Below are positions 10,786 to 22,139 of a stretch of DNA of 60,000 nucleotides, one piece after another. Under the pieces are notes generated by a model, which saw only the letters and a program-made list of their open reading frames with translations, ran no database searches and was not told where the DNA came from. Both the position numbers and the translations under genes were made by a program. The stretch lies in NCBI GenBank assembly GCA_029204225.1, contig CM055103.1:54643426-54703425 (forward strand), in the 5' to 3' direction. The DNA comes from Diphasiastrum complanatum. Its lineage: Eukaryota > Streptophyta > Lycopodiopsida > Lycopodiales > Lycopodiaceae. Numbering within the stretch: position 1 is the stretch's first letter; the number at the start of each line of letters is the position of its first letter.

Positions 10786-11937
10786 ATGTCTTCAAGTGGT
10801 AGGTCAAGTGGAAGGTCAAGTGGGAGACCATCTAGGAGAAGAGCTCGTGAGGAGCTCGAAGAATATAATCAAGAGTGGTTTGAGAATCTATCTCCTTAAC
10901 AAAGAGATAGAATAAAAAATCTTGTGTTATCTTCTTCGAGTGAATCATCCGAGAGAAGAGCTTCTAAAGATGCCCCTTTCCAAGAATCGTGTATTGTGTA
11001 TTATGATCTTAATCCATGTGGTGGAGCTATCAAAACTACGCGTGGCAATGTAGTTCATGCCCGTTTGCATGATTTAGTTGCTTTATATTTTGGTAAAGAT
11101 TACATGATCGATTGGTCCTCCCAATCACTTGAAGACAAAAATAAAATAGTAGAGACTTTATATTCTGAATTCCCTCAATATAATGTTTTTAGTAGAACTT
11201 GGGCCTTGAATACAATGTGCCTTTGGATTCGAAACAAAAGGCAATTGATGAGAAGAGTCGTGAGGAATCCCAAGAATCCCACGAAGCCTAGATGGTGCTC
11301 CAAAAGGGATTGGAGGAAGGTGAAAGGGGAATTGTTGCAAAACAATCTCCAAAAGTATGAACAACAACGTAGGGCCGCCATCGAGAAGCTCTTAAAACAT
11401 GGCCATAGTCACTTGGGATCGGGAGGAAGGGGCAATCTAGAGGCCCAATTTGTAAGTGCAATATTTTTTGGTATGATTCTATTTTTGTAGTGAGATTGTT
11501 AATGTATTTTATTGCTAAACTATATTGTATTGCTAAACTATGTTTTTTTTGTTGAATGTAGCTTAGTGATTTTGGAAGACACGTGACCGCCGCGAAGTAC
11601 AAACAAGGCTATGATAATGGATATGCCGGCCTTAAGGCTTTTATGGAATCCCATGGTTTGTTTCCAATCGTAAACTCTTAACCTTTATTGTTTTGTGATT
11701 GTTTTCTTTGTGGTTTACAAGTAAGTTTAATCTCAATTTAATTAAATCTTTGATTTTATTTTGTAGAGAGGTTCTACAACTTCAAGTGTTCATGATGTCG
11801 AAGAAAATGTGGAAAATGTGGAAGAGAACATGAATGAGAGCGAAGGGGAGTTTGAAGATGTGGACACCAACGTACACTTACAAGATGAAGGAGGTGAGGA
11901 GGGAGGAAGTGATGATGAGTGGAGATTTTTAAGTTAA
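10786..11937 (+). pseudogene. TNPA-like / plant Transposase_24-type CACTA accessory protein
   Basis: Three exons: 10786-11451, 11562-11655 and 11771-11937, with GTAAGT donor and TGTAG/AGAG acceptors that keep phase. The protein starts MSSSGRSSGRSSGRPSRRRA. Its core has GNVVHARLHDLVALYFGKDY, FPQYNVFSRTWALNTMCLWI, RNPKNPTKPRWCSKRDWRKV and GRHVTAAKYKQGYDNGYAGL, and its tail is acidic and ends FLS. This layout is that of the plant transposase family (Transposase_24 / TNPA-like) whose relatives bind subterminal repeats of CACTA elements. Palindromic repeats on both sides fit that job. A single in-frame TAA at 10897-10899 (CAA to TAA) breaks the reading frame; otherwise it looks intact. A downstream start at 10924 is not an ATG. 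Confidence 0.7.
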
Positions 11938-12720
11938 ATGTAAGGCCTTGTAGAAGGCAATGTAGGAAGAGAGAATTTATTCTCTCATCAATGTACTTTT
12001 TTTTAAATCAATCAATATAATGTTATGGCATCACATCATTCTTGCAAAATTTTTGAATGCATATATTTTTAATTTATGAATGCAAATGTATAGTCTAATG
12101 AATGCACATCTATTGAATGCACATCTATTGATGTACAATGCAATGTATAGTCTATTTAGTGCACATCTATGCAATGCAAATGTATCTATCTATTGATGAA
12201 TTCAATGCAATGTATCTATTTTAGCACATGATTTGCATGCTAGAATGCACAATAGAAAGTAATGTAAAGCACAATGGAAAGTAATGGAAACCACAATATA
12301 ATGCATCAATAGATAACACATTAAGTTATCAACTAAATATTAAATGAATCAAAATAAATGTGAATTTACCTTTACTTTTGTATCTCCATTGTTTTGCAAT
12401 CTTTGTTTTTCCTTTTGCATGCACTTGATCTTTAAATCCTTTGAAATGAAAGCTCTTTTTTCATTTTTCATATCCAAACCTACATCACAAACAAAAAAAG
12501 ATCTTAAAACTTATGATCACAAAACACATACTATTAACATCCATCAATGAACTAAAAATCCTAAACACTATCAATCTTCTCACTCACATTCATCCTCATC
12601 TCATTCTCAATCCCATCTATACTCTCTTTTTCTCTCTCTCACATAACGCAAAAAAAGAAAGTCACCTCTAGTTTAGGAGCGAACCACATTTTGGTTCGTG
12701 CCAAATGTTTTTTTTCTGTC
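11938..12720. other. Non-coding 3' flank of the TNPA-like gene
   Basis: Simple A/T-rich sequence with repeated TGAATGCACATCTATTGA-like phrases (about 12085-12200). No gene seen. Confidence 0.4.
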
Positions 12721-12724
12721 AAAA

Positions 12725-13170
12725 ATTTTTGCGTGGATTATCGACGCGACGCAAAATCCAGAAACTAGGATATAAAAAAAAAATTATTTACGCGGTATCC
12801 ACGGCCTCAACTCTCTGAATTTTGCGTGGATAAAGCAAATTTCGCGTGGATTATCCACACGTGGATAATTATCCACGCGATATACATGTAGTATCCATGT
12901 GAAAGTCAAGCCTTTTTTACTTAAATTTTACTATGGCATGGATAATCCATGCGTGGATTATCCACGCGGAATCAGAATTCATATTTCTGGCTCCGGGTGT
13001 CGGAGATTTGCCCAGTTGCCGATAGTCGGACTTGGCGTGGATAATCCATGCATTTCATGACATCCGGCCAATCTGCTACTGAAAATGACATTCGCGTGGA
13101 TAATCCACGCGTCATATCCACGCAGATATCCATGCCTATCCACGGCTATATCCACGTGAAATTTTTTTTG
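12725..13170. repeat. Subterminal palindromic repeat cluster, right (dense)
   Basis: At least ten copies of GCGTGGAT(A/T)ATCCACGC or its halves, for example near 12730, 12825, 12842, 12868, 12945, 13034, 13094, 13117, 13140 and 13193. Several form perfect palindromes such as CGCGTGGATAATCCACGCG (13094). Density rises toward the H3-tail exon, as expected if this is the end of a CACTA element inserted there. The exact end was not located. Confidence 0.7.
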
Positions 13171-13565
13171 CCCACGCGTCCGCCTTTGTATTGTGCGTGG
13201 ATATTTGCTACATGTGTTCTTGTGGATGCCGCAAGCTCCTGATCCAGAAACTGCATTGTTTCTTCCCGCTTGGTTGTTGTCGGGGAAGGGCTTTGTTGTT
13301 GTGCTTGCTGCTGTTGCGGCTGCTCTTCTTGTTGTTGTTGTTGCTGCTCCTCCTCCTATATAACTACTGTGTGGGCCATTTCCTCCTCAGCTTCATGCTA
13401 AGTGGCCGGATCATCCTGAGTTGCTATTGGGCTGTGACTCCTACTCCTGCTTCTGCTCCCCCATCTCTCTCTCTCATTGAGGGTGGCTAGTGCATCCCGA
13501 TGGAACAATGGAGTCACTCTGGGATCTCTAGCCGTTTGTTTCATCCTTGCCATTTCCTCTGACAT
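13146..13565 (-). pseudogene. 5' exon of a histone H3-tail-bearing gene (start MSEEMARMKQTAR)
   Basis: Minus strand, ATG at 13565. The protein begins MSEEMARMKQTARDP. MARMKQTAR differs from the canonical H3 start MARTKQTAR by one residue (T3 to M), keeping K4, T6 and R8. It continues with an SRSRSRSHSP region, an acidic/glutamine tract (EEEQQQQQQEEQPQQQQAQQ), SPSPTTTKREE and FLDQELAASTR. The frame stays open to 13146 except for two TAG codons (13400-13398 and about 13357), each one transition from CAG. The last codons run into subterminal transposon repeats. On the same strand the Pro-rich linker and H3 fold resume at 769-1, so the exon probably belongs to that gene. A TATA box lies 115 bases upstream. 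Confidence 0.65.
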
Positions 13566-13678
13566 TGGTTAGCCTTTAAACACGTATCAGAGAACACAAA
13601 AGCTGAAAAATAGACACTCTTAGAAAATTGACACTCTGACACTCAAGGGATGAAGTGGAGAAATAAGGACTCAAGCAC

Positions 13679-13690
13679 CCTTATATAGTG
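13679..13690 (-). promoter_or_regulatory. TATA box of the H3-tail gene
   Basis: CACTATATAAGG on the minus strand, 115-125 bases upstream of the ATG at 13565. This gives a plausible 5' leader of about 85-90 bases. Confidence 0.55.
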
Positions 13691-13989
13691 AAGGGTTCTA
13701 TTTTTAGTAAGTGCCCCTATAAAGGTTTTGGCCTCTTTTCTGTTGGATTTATTTCCTCTACTCTCCTAAATCCCATTTTAATTTGCCTCCATTCATGCTG
13801 CATATTTACTCGCGTTGTCACGCAGTCTACATATTTACATGCAAATTCTCACAGGCGAAAAAAAAGACGATTCACTTCAGCGGGGGGCTGACGTCACCTC
13901 TTTATGCTCATGCAGCTGGACTAAGGTTGACGTCACCTCTTTCACGCCCATGCAGCTATGCTAACTGACTGAACAACGACAGCAACCAC

Positions 13990-14766
13990 CCACGATCTCT
14001 TATAGACAGCACATCCACTCTGTACTTTCTTCATCTGCACACCTGTAACATTTTGTATATATATTGGATACCAATTGAGTATTCACTGACGACGATGAGG
14101 AAGAGCATGAGACGATAAGCTCATGTGTGTATGTTATCATCAGAAGCTCATCAGAGAGATATCGAGAAAGTAGATGCTTAATGCATTGATTTTTTATTGT
14201 CAATATTAAGGTTTTCATTTCTTTTCACAGATTAGAATAAGTTTCGTAGAGCACGCAGTTTTGCCCGCCATTGTCTTGTGCTCTACTGCATCTTTGACAT
14301 GTATATTTGATGTACTTAATCTGATTACAGTTCTTTCTTCTGCATTCAGATCTGTGTCAATGTTGCTATGCTTATTACCATTCATTTCGTCTGATTTTTC
14401 TAGTTGTTTATTTTGGTAATCTGTTTTAGCACGACTAATACTTAGTCTTGTCTTTCGCGAATCGTTTGCGACTGATTATCAATTGAGCCTAGTGTCTCTC
14501 TCTTAGCGAATCTTCCGCGACAAAAAATTTGTCTTGCTGTTTGCGATAGATTATTCTTTTGATGTTCAATTATAGTTTGGCTACGTAATCAAGAACGACT
14601 GTGATTTTCATCACCACTATTCTATTCGTTCTGGTAGGTGTAATCATGCTTAGGGAGAGAGTCGTTTAGCTTGTTCCGTTGCGCATGAACATTTTATGTT
14701 CAAGTTCGTTTCTCGTTCGTGTTCGTCTTTCTTTCCGTTAAAGCTAATTTTTTGATTCACACAACA
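13990..14766 (+). other. Probable Copia LTR (5' limit not defined)
   Basis: No gene. It lies directly before a Copia primer-binding site, contains a possible TATA (TATATATATTGG near 14056) and ends in ACACAACA. No matching 3' LTR was found in the window. Confidence 0.5.
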
Positions 14767-14779
14767 TGGTATCAGAGCC
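14767..14779 (+). other. Copia primer-binding site
   Basis: TGGTATCAGAGCC, complementary to initiator tRNA-Met, placed 144 bases before the gag start. Confidence 0.85.
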
Positions 14780-14922
14780 ATTTTGATAGCTTGATAAGCT
14801 TCCACAATACAAGACTCTACTAGTCGATAGAGTAATCATTTTCTTGTTCTATATTTCCAGCATCAGATTTTCATACTTAAGTCACTAATAGTTTCTCCTA
14901 TCACTTAGACTATTTCTACCAC

Positions 14923-15345
14923 ATGGATTCCCAAGGGAAAGCCAGTCCAATCATGGACAAGCTTGATGGAGCAAATTACCATCTGTGGAAATTTAAGATG
15001 AAAACTGTACTAATGGCTAAAGAATTGTATGACATTGTTACAAGTGCAGAAGGAAAACCCGAAGCAGACGACACAACAATTGCCAGATGGAAGCTGAAGG
15101 ATGGAAAAGCTTTTGCGCTGATCATCCTCAACATCACGGATACCCAGATCGGCCATGTATCCGAGGCCCAAACGTCGAAAGAAATTTGGGACATCTTGAG
15201 CACACTATATGAAGTGTGAGATATAGCTTCCAAGCTACATTTTAAAAAGAAATTCTACTCCCTCAAGATGACGAATGGTGATTCTCTCTAGAATCACGTT
15301 AATCAATTCAAGAACCTGCTAAGGCAAATGGCCACATTTCTGCAC
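14923..15345 (+). pseudogene. Copia gag N-terminus (UBN2 type), truncated
   Basis: MDSQGKASPIMDKLDGANYH begins a typical Copia gag: YHLWKFKMKTVL (W and K of the DUF4219/UBN2 start), KEIWDILSTLYE, then after a TGA at 15217-15219 KLHFKKKFYSLKM and NQFKNLLRQMA. The stop and a second TAG near 15290 make it inactive. At 15345 it passes abruptly into another repeat family, so protease, integrase and RT are missing. Confidence 0.85.
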
Positions 15346-15900
15346 TAGTTATTTTGGCATAGATGGACTTTGTGATCAAAAGGGAGAAAAGAGGCCTACA
15401 GATTTTTGATCAAAAGGGAGAAAAGAGGCCTAAAGAAAGAGGAGCTACATCAAGGAGGAGAAAGCTTCGAGATCAAGTACCTTTTCAAACATGCAAAAGA
15501 TTGTGTGTTTAGAAAAAAAGCTATCCATGACACTTGGAAGTTGATTTTCATCAAAGAAGTCTTATCTTGATTGTGGTAAGCATGTATGATGTTAGATTAG
15601 CCAAGCTGAATTGAGGGAGAATGTAAAATATTATTGAAATGGCAACTTACACCAGTGAGTTATTGTTAAAGATTTGCAAATGGCAACTTAGGCCAACATT
15701 GCAAATGTTAACTTACGCCAATGTGGTACTATTCACATTATGGGAGTATGTGCACATGTGGTAATGTGTCAAATTAGGCCAATATGTGAGGCCAACTTAG
15801 AAAGATGACATTGTGCAAACATTAGGCTCAAGTTATCTCTTTAAAGTGGTACACAGTGGTTTTAAAAAACAACAATAAATCTATTCAAACTTGGCAGATT
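15346..15900. repeat. Repeat family copy, inverted partner at 29230-29740
   Basis: TTTGGCATAGATGG, GATCAAAAGGGAGAAAAGAG (duplicated in tandem here) and GGCCAACATTGCAAATG phrases recur in reverse complement at 29.2-29.74 kb. The conserved frame there reads YFGIDGLCDQKEEKRP and INYLFKHAKDCVFG. GAATTGAGGGAGAATGTAAA resembles the run into a Copia 3' LTR (LRENVK). It is probably the 3' end of a Copia-like element. Confidence 0.6.
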
Positions 15901-16004
15901 ATGTATGATGAATTTCCACATATTATGATCAATAAGATGACTATAACTTTTATATCTTTTTGGTGGCTTGAATGATATCCACATGTGCATGACAAGAAAG
16001 AGAG

Positions 16005-16006
<2 letters not shown>

Positions 16007-16088
<82 letters not shown>
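16007..16088. repeat. (GA)n microsatellite
   Basis: An uninterrupted GA tract of about 41 units. ORFs through it are artefacts. Confidence 0.97.
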
Positions 16089-16091
<3 letters not shown>

Positions 16092-16249
16092 TCTATTATA
16101 TTGTTGTTTATACATTTTAAGATTTAGGGTAAATGAGCAAACTTGTGTGTTTTATAAACTTTGTTTCATCTTTCCTTTTTACCTATAATGCTATCAATGC
16201 ACTTTCATCTATCTTTCAAGGCTTGCATACTGAATCCACATGTGCAAGA

Positions 16250-17340
16250 AAAGAGAGAAAACAAAATTGATGGTATCACATGCGTACTCCATGTGCCATA
16301 CGCATCTCTTAAATGGGCCCCCAATCAATGATGTGTAAGCCTCATATTTACAAGTGATCCCATGAGCTTCTTGCATAGCTATTATTTTTAGTAGAACTTC
16401 ATTTCTTTATTCATCAACCTCACAAGTAGAGCCAATGGATCCAACGACTTCCACCAGAATCTCTTTGTTGTTTTCTTTTTTTCTTTTTTCGAGATAATCA
16501 CGACCTCATCTTTTTGTTATTTTCCTTATTGCAGTGACTATGCATTGCAATTTAATCCATAATTATTTGTGTTTTTCTTACTTGTTAGGGGTGGTTGCAA
16601 GTAAATTCATATAAATTTAGCTTCATTAACAATTGATTTATGTTGTGTAGCACAAGATGTTGTAACTCTTCAATTTTACATTATTGTCATGCAACTCAAT
16701 TATAATAATGAGCCAAGAATTGGTCATAAAACTTATAGATTTTCTTTTTTTTGACAATGTGGAGATCCAAGACATTTAAATTTCATCAAATTCCAATTCA
16801 AAATTTTTCAAATTTTTACGGAAACAAAAAATATTTGCCAAATTTCGATATAAATTTTGCTTTTTCGATTCCAACATATTAACACTTTTATATGTCATAA
16901 TCGAACGACCATGTGGCATATTTTTTTTGGGTGAATATTTGGTTTTCAGTTTATCATGAAATAGCAACGGATTCTGATAACCCTATAGCGACGATTTCTG
17001 ATAATCCTATCACGACGGATTCTGATAACCCTACTGTGATGCCCACATCAATTCAACAAAAAATTAACACACAAGTCCACATTGAAAGTCTTATTATAAC
17101 ACATGCTTTTATGTTTGTATCAACTTAATACAAAAATTAACCCGCAATTTAGTATTTGTAGAAAAATTTTGCATACCTCATCAAGAGGTGCATTTTGCAA
17201 GAAAACAAAATCAAATATTGATTATATGAGCTTTTGGAAAGGTAGAATTCTAGACTTCAAAGTTTTGTTTGGAGGTCAATTCATTTCAAAGGTCTTGGTT
17301 GAAGATCTGCCATGCATAAAAAATCAAATTGAAAGATAAA
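16250..17340. repeat. Repeat copy, inverted partner at 25150-26100
   Basis: Shared phrases in reverse complement include the GGGCCCCCCAA / ATGGCACATGG region (16290-16350 and 26010-26060), TTCATTTCTTTATTCATCAA (16400 and 25925), TTATAATTGAGTTGCATGAC (16695 and 25640), and GCATACCTCATCAAGAGGTG (17170 and 25195). No gene seen. It includes a short triplicated GATTCTGATAACCCTA phrase at 16970-17035. The order of blocks is conserved, so the two are copies of one long element in opposite orientation. Confidence 0.7.
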
Positions 17341-17479
17341 AATCCAAATGAATACTCAAATGCAATTGTAAAGTTATGGAAGCATCTCACTTTGATTTTT
17401 TATTTATTATTCAAATGTGTATACAAATACTAAAATAGCATTTTCGTTTTTGTAGATTTGTGTCCATCAAACATAATCT

Positions 17480-20330
17480 AATACCATTTCTTGTTGGCAT
17501 CATAGGTATCATTCATTTTGATATTGGTCTAGGTTAATATAAAAATTGTTCTCTAAGATTAATTTTGCATTCTTCTATTTTTGCTTATGATCCATCCTAC
17601 ATAACGTACATGAACAATATCAGTGAAAGATTGGACGCGATATTGTTATCATCTTTTTCTAACGAAGAATGGATTCCTTTAGATTCTACTATAGTAGAGA
17701 GCTTCCAATCACAACTTTTTATGGACATTCAGAATTGTATGAAATATAATATGGGTTCAAAAACCAATAGATTACACTGATTTTTTTTTTTCAATATTTG
17801 TAAATTATTAATTTTCAATTGTTTGGAGAATAGCGACAATGCTAATCTAGTGATTTAACAAATGAAATGTTGTCATACTAAATTTCTAATACATAGTTAA
17901 TAAATCATCAATGAAATTTGGTCGTCATATAGAGAAACAAATTACATCTTTCATATGTTATTATAGAAGATGGACTCGAGCTAACCATTTATGGAAAGTA
18001 TTGGATCAAGACTTTACATTGAACAATCAAGATTAAGTAGAAATTTATGTGAAGCAAAATGTTGTTGTTATTACAACAATTGACTTGGAAGAGAATTCGA
18101 ATTAATAGAATCACATCCAATCAAAGCTTATGTTGCTACAATATGATATTTCTCAGTGCTTTTGTGTTCGAGTAGCACACCATTGCATATCAAATGTGTA
18201 ATGTTGCAGATTTCCCATAAAAAAAAAACCAATAAAATTTAACACTTTTAAGACCATTTTATAAAACACATTATTTTTTTATCCTCAAAACTTTATATAC
18301 CAAAAATATACAAACAATTTCTAATGTACTTAAACATGTATAAGAAAAAATTGTTTAAAGCCCGATGAAACACATCTAAAAATTTTATTATATTTTAGAG
18401 CAAACGCTATAACATAAAATATACTAAAAATCAACTAAGATTTAAAACTATATCAAGTACAAAATGCACAATCTAAAACAAAGAAATACAAAACATAATG
18501 TTTACTTAGATTTTTTTCACAGCTAAAATTGAATGCTATGATAGATTATGTCCCTTTTCTGTTATGTCACATTAAAACTACTAATTATAAAAGTGTGTTT
18601 CATTCAGTTAATCAAAATTATAATGTACTATGGAATGGGCCGCCATTTTGCCCGATAAGGATTTCGATAAATTTTTTAGTCCGAGGCTAAAATTTTTTGA
18701 AAAGCCAAACCAGCTGAATGGCCTATGCCCGGTCCATTCCATTGCGTAATGGATTCTTTGACTTTTCCACATGTCATTTATAAAGCATAATCAGCAGTTC
18801 GATTTTTTTTTTACCAGTAAAAAACTGCCACGTGGCAAGATGAAGCGTGCAGGCTGACGCGCACGCTGGAATGGGCATCAGATAAAAAAAAAACAATGAC
18901 ATATTCCGCTTTTTAAGGAGCCCAAAAGAATAGGCAGAATACTCACAAAAAATCCATTACTTGAATATAAGATAAAACAACATGTGTTACATCCTCCAGA
19001 CAAGGGGCAATGATGAAAAAAATAGTAGCATGCATGATGACATGCAACTTGATAAAGACTATTTCTATAATTCGAGGGTAAAACAAATATGAAAACTATT
19101 TTAATCTATTGTGTCTTAACCTTTACTAATCACAATAAGACATACACCAAACACAAAATAATATGCTTGGGAAAGATATATATATAAAATGTTAAAACAG
19201 CCAATTTTACAACAATATATCATAATTTAAACAAGCCAAAATGGCTTGCCAAAGCCTATTTAATTACCCAAAGAAATGATTATATACTCAATCACATTTC
19301 ATATACACAAGACACGTGGGTCATACAAAAATTCTGGGCGCTTATCCTTTTGCATATTAGGCCCAGTGTTCAGGAAAGCCGGCATAGTTCAAAAATGGAA
19401 CCGGCATCTTTTCCCAAAAACCGACATGGCAAAATTTGTACAGAATTTCTTATGTCATAAATATTGGGTTTTATAAAGAGAAACCGACAATTAAGAGCTT
19501 GTCACTCAATAGAGGCCGAAAAACTTTTTCACATATCGTTTTTTGGAGCCGAAAATTGTATTAGGCCTATTTGTCGTATATATGATTGAATGTTTTAAAG
19601 TCAGTTCCGTGCCTGAAACTAGGAGAAAAGTATATTAATTTGCACTAGTTCTAACTTGTGGCAAGATCGATGCAACAGGTGGTCAATGCCTTGTGAGAGT
19701 AAAGGGGAAGGAGCTACTGCCAAGTAGGATATAATTTCTAAAGATAAGATAGACAATACTTGATGACGTCAGCAGGAATCGCAGCAGACGATGGGACTTG
19801 GATTGTCATCGACGCCTTAGCTGTCGCTTGTAGGCTCCACCAAATTGATAGAGAGAGATGAGTACTGATCATCGAGTTTGTAGTAGTAATGAGCAGTTTT
19901 TTAGACTTCACTGTTCGGTAACGACATGGCTGCTGCATTCAAGCACTAGGAGATCAAAGTTGAAGCGAGGCCCGGCTTCACAAACGCACACGGTTGCTGA
20001 AGAGGAAGGTGCTAGTCAGGTCTCCATGCAATTGCCCTGGACATTGCACAGATCCTTCTCTAGATTTTTTGCTCAAGCACAGGCTACTAATGCAGCATAA
20101 AGCTACTTTTGCTGCTTGCAGCCTCTCCAAATACGCCTTCCTTCCTTCGGGATCCAGATATTTGTGATCAGTCAATTTACAGTATGTATCACGTAGCTCA
20201 TAACTATGGAATGATGAAGATGTCTAACGGCATAAATGCACGACAATTGTTAGGCCCCTCTTAGAATTGTTGGGCTTTCTTTAGGACTTTTGAGAGTCAG
20301 TATTGAAAATATGGAATTTGTCACGTGAAT
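17480..20330 (+). repeat. Long dispersed repeat, copy 1 (partners 39540-41400 and 49600-52210, inverted)
   Basis: Reverse-complement matches: 17570-17780 with 51860-52090, 17930-18130 with 51480-51690, 18200-18600 with 51030-51400, 18990-19110 with 50870-51010, and 19740-20330 with 49780-50400 and 40500-41130. A gene-like frame lies on the minus strand near 20220-19985 (SDELRDTYCKLTDHKYLDP in the other copies, then EGRKAYLERLQAAKVA). A second, SAGIAADDGTWIVIDALA, lies on the plus strand near 19765-19830. These look like captured host-gene pieces in opposite senses. I do not recognise either. Confidence 0.7.
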
Positions 20331-20339
20331 TCCAATGCA

Positions 20340-21780
20340 ATTTATAATGTATATGGCTTAATCTCACATGGTGATCACCATGAAACGGAATAGCATCCAC
20401 ATTATTAAATAGAATAGGCATGTGTATTTTTGTAGAGTGAAGTTATGCCATGTATTGTGGCACTTGAGATTACGCCCACGTGCCTTTAAAAAGCAGCAAA
20501 TTATTCTTTTCCTTGGGTGACCAATAAATTGGCATATTTTTGCCATATAGTTTTTATCATAAAAATGTAAACTAGAAGATGCTCCAAGTTGATGATGACC
20601 CGAGCTGATGTTGGTAGAAAATAGGCTACAAATTCAATGCCCAAGCTTCATGCTTAAGCTTCATTCGATCGAGGATGGACCCTTAGAATAAAGGTTGGTG
20701 CTTCCGAGAGTTAATAGCGACTTGGGCTAAACACATGAACGCTAGCTAAAAGGGTACAAACTCAAAGCCTCAATAATAGAGGATGGACCGTAGTTGAAGA
20801 AAGACAAACAAAGCAAAATTAGAACATGGTCAGCATGCACTTTGTTTGCTCAACTCAAAATATAATAGACCTCTGGTAGAATGGTTCACTTGACCCTCGT
20901 ATGTAGGTGTAAGTTATTGTAATAACCTATTACATGTCATTTTTTGCAAATAACAACATAATGCATTCGAACCTACCTGTCGAAGATGCATATTGAATGT
21001 AAAAGCCATATAATGAAGAAATATTTAAGGAAGCAGACATTCGAATATGAATTATCAAAAGACAACTATATAAGTTCTATTTACTATCAAACATATGGAC
21101 TTAAAAAATGAATCTTAAATAAAGACACTCTAATCCAAAGGCACCTATTATAAGGAACTGAATCAAATTCACTTGGGCCATAAACAAAGAGGCATTGATA
21201 ACGAATATTTGGAAGAAATTAGATGGCCAAGTCTTATCCAAAACCAATGTGCCTTTCTACGTGTTCGATTCTCATTGCTTCGCAAGACAACACACAATTT
21301 GTGCAAACACTTTATTCATTTTAGCACAATGCTAAAAGTCCTCCTAGGAAGTTTACATAGATATATGACATAACTCAAGATTGTACGAAAGAAAACAAAT
21401 TAAGGACAAATAGTAACGTTAACACTTACTTGAATGCACTGATTCTTCTTTTTCAGTGACCTCCTCTCGATGAAAGATCACAAATATTCTTGTTGGCAAC
21501 AATCTTCTTTGATTACTTTTTGTCTTCTTATTTAGCAAGTCCATATCTTCAACTAGACACAAGTCTGAGATTCACATGGATTGAAATGCAACTTTCATCT
21601 TATCATTATTATTTGTAAGCTCACTTAAATAACTCTATAACATTTCAATCCATTTCTTTACTACTTTATTTCTCCAAACAGTTTTTCAAGTTCATCTATG
21701 TTTCATGGTACTCCCTTGACATTCGCTTCAAATTTTATTCTAAATATATATACCGTATGTTTTCAAGTTCTCACAAATAC
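20340..21780. other. Intergenic, no genes seen
   Basis: The first 240 bases still resemble the repeat end at 39540-39730 and 49620-49770 (TATTAAATAGAATAGGCATG). The rest shows no supported feature. Confidence 0.4.
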
Positions 21781-21789
21781 CTAAAAGAC

Positions 21790-22130
21790 CATTGTTTCCA
21801 TGGCACATAAAAATTATCAACTGAATAATCGAATGGAAATCAGAATGTTTTCATGAACAGGGATCAATAAGATACAATGTTCCAGCGACCATAAATCCAC
21901 ATGCTCATTAGGGATAATATGGGCTCAAAATGGGCCCTTTAAGCACGTTTGACTTTAGAGAGAGATAACATGGAGAGAGAAGACTATCCAGCAACATTTT
22001 GTATTTCCTTTGCTGCCCACTGTTTAATCTAAATTGGTTACTTATATTGTCATTCCCATCATGATTAGCTATAACTTTTAGTCAATACATCAAAATGTGA
22101 AACTGAGTATACCATAAGGAAGAGGACGTC
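21790..22130. repeat. Short dispersed repeat, related to 39130-39430 and 41510-42130
   Basis: GATACAATGTTCCAG, CATTAGGGATAATATGGGCTC and AGAGAGATAACATGGAGAGAGA occur here and, in reverse complement, at 39235-39400. A diverged relative leads into the transposase fragment at 42130. Confidence 0.7.
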
Positions 22131-22139
22131 AAGTGTGAA

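Noticed and set aside
20100-20330. Repeat-embedded frames as a complete host gene
   Set aside because: Segments lie on opposite strands, with stops between them in every copy, so I annotate them only as possible captured pieces.
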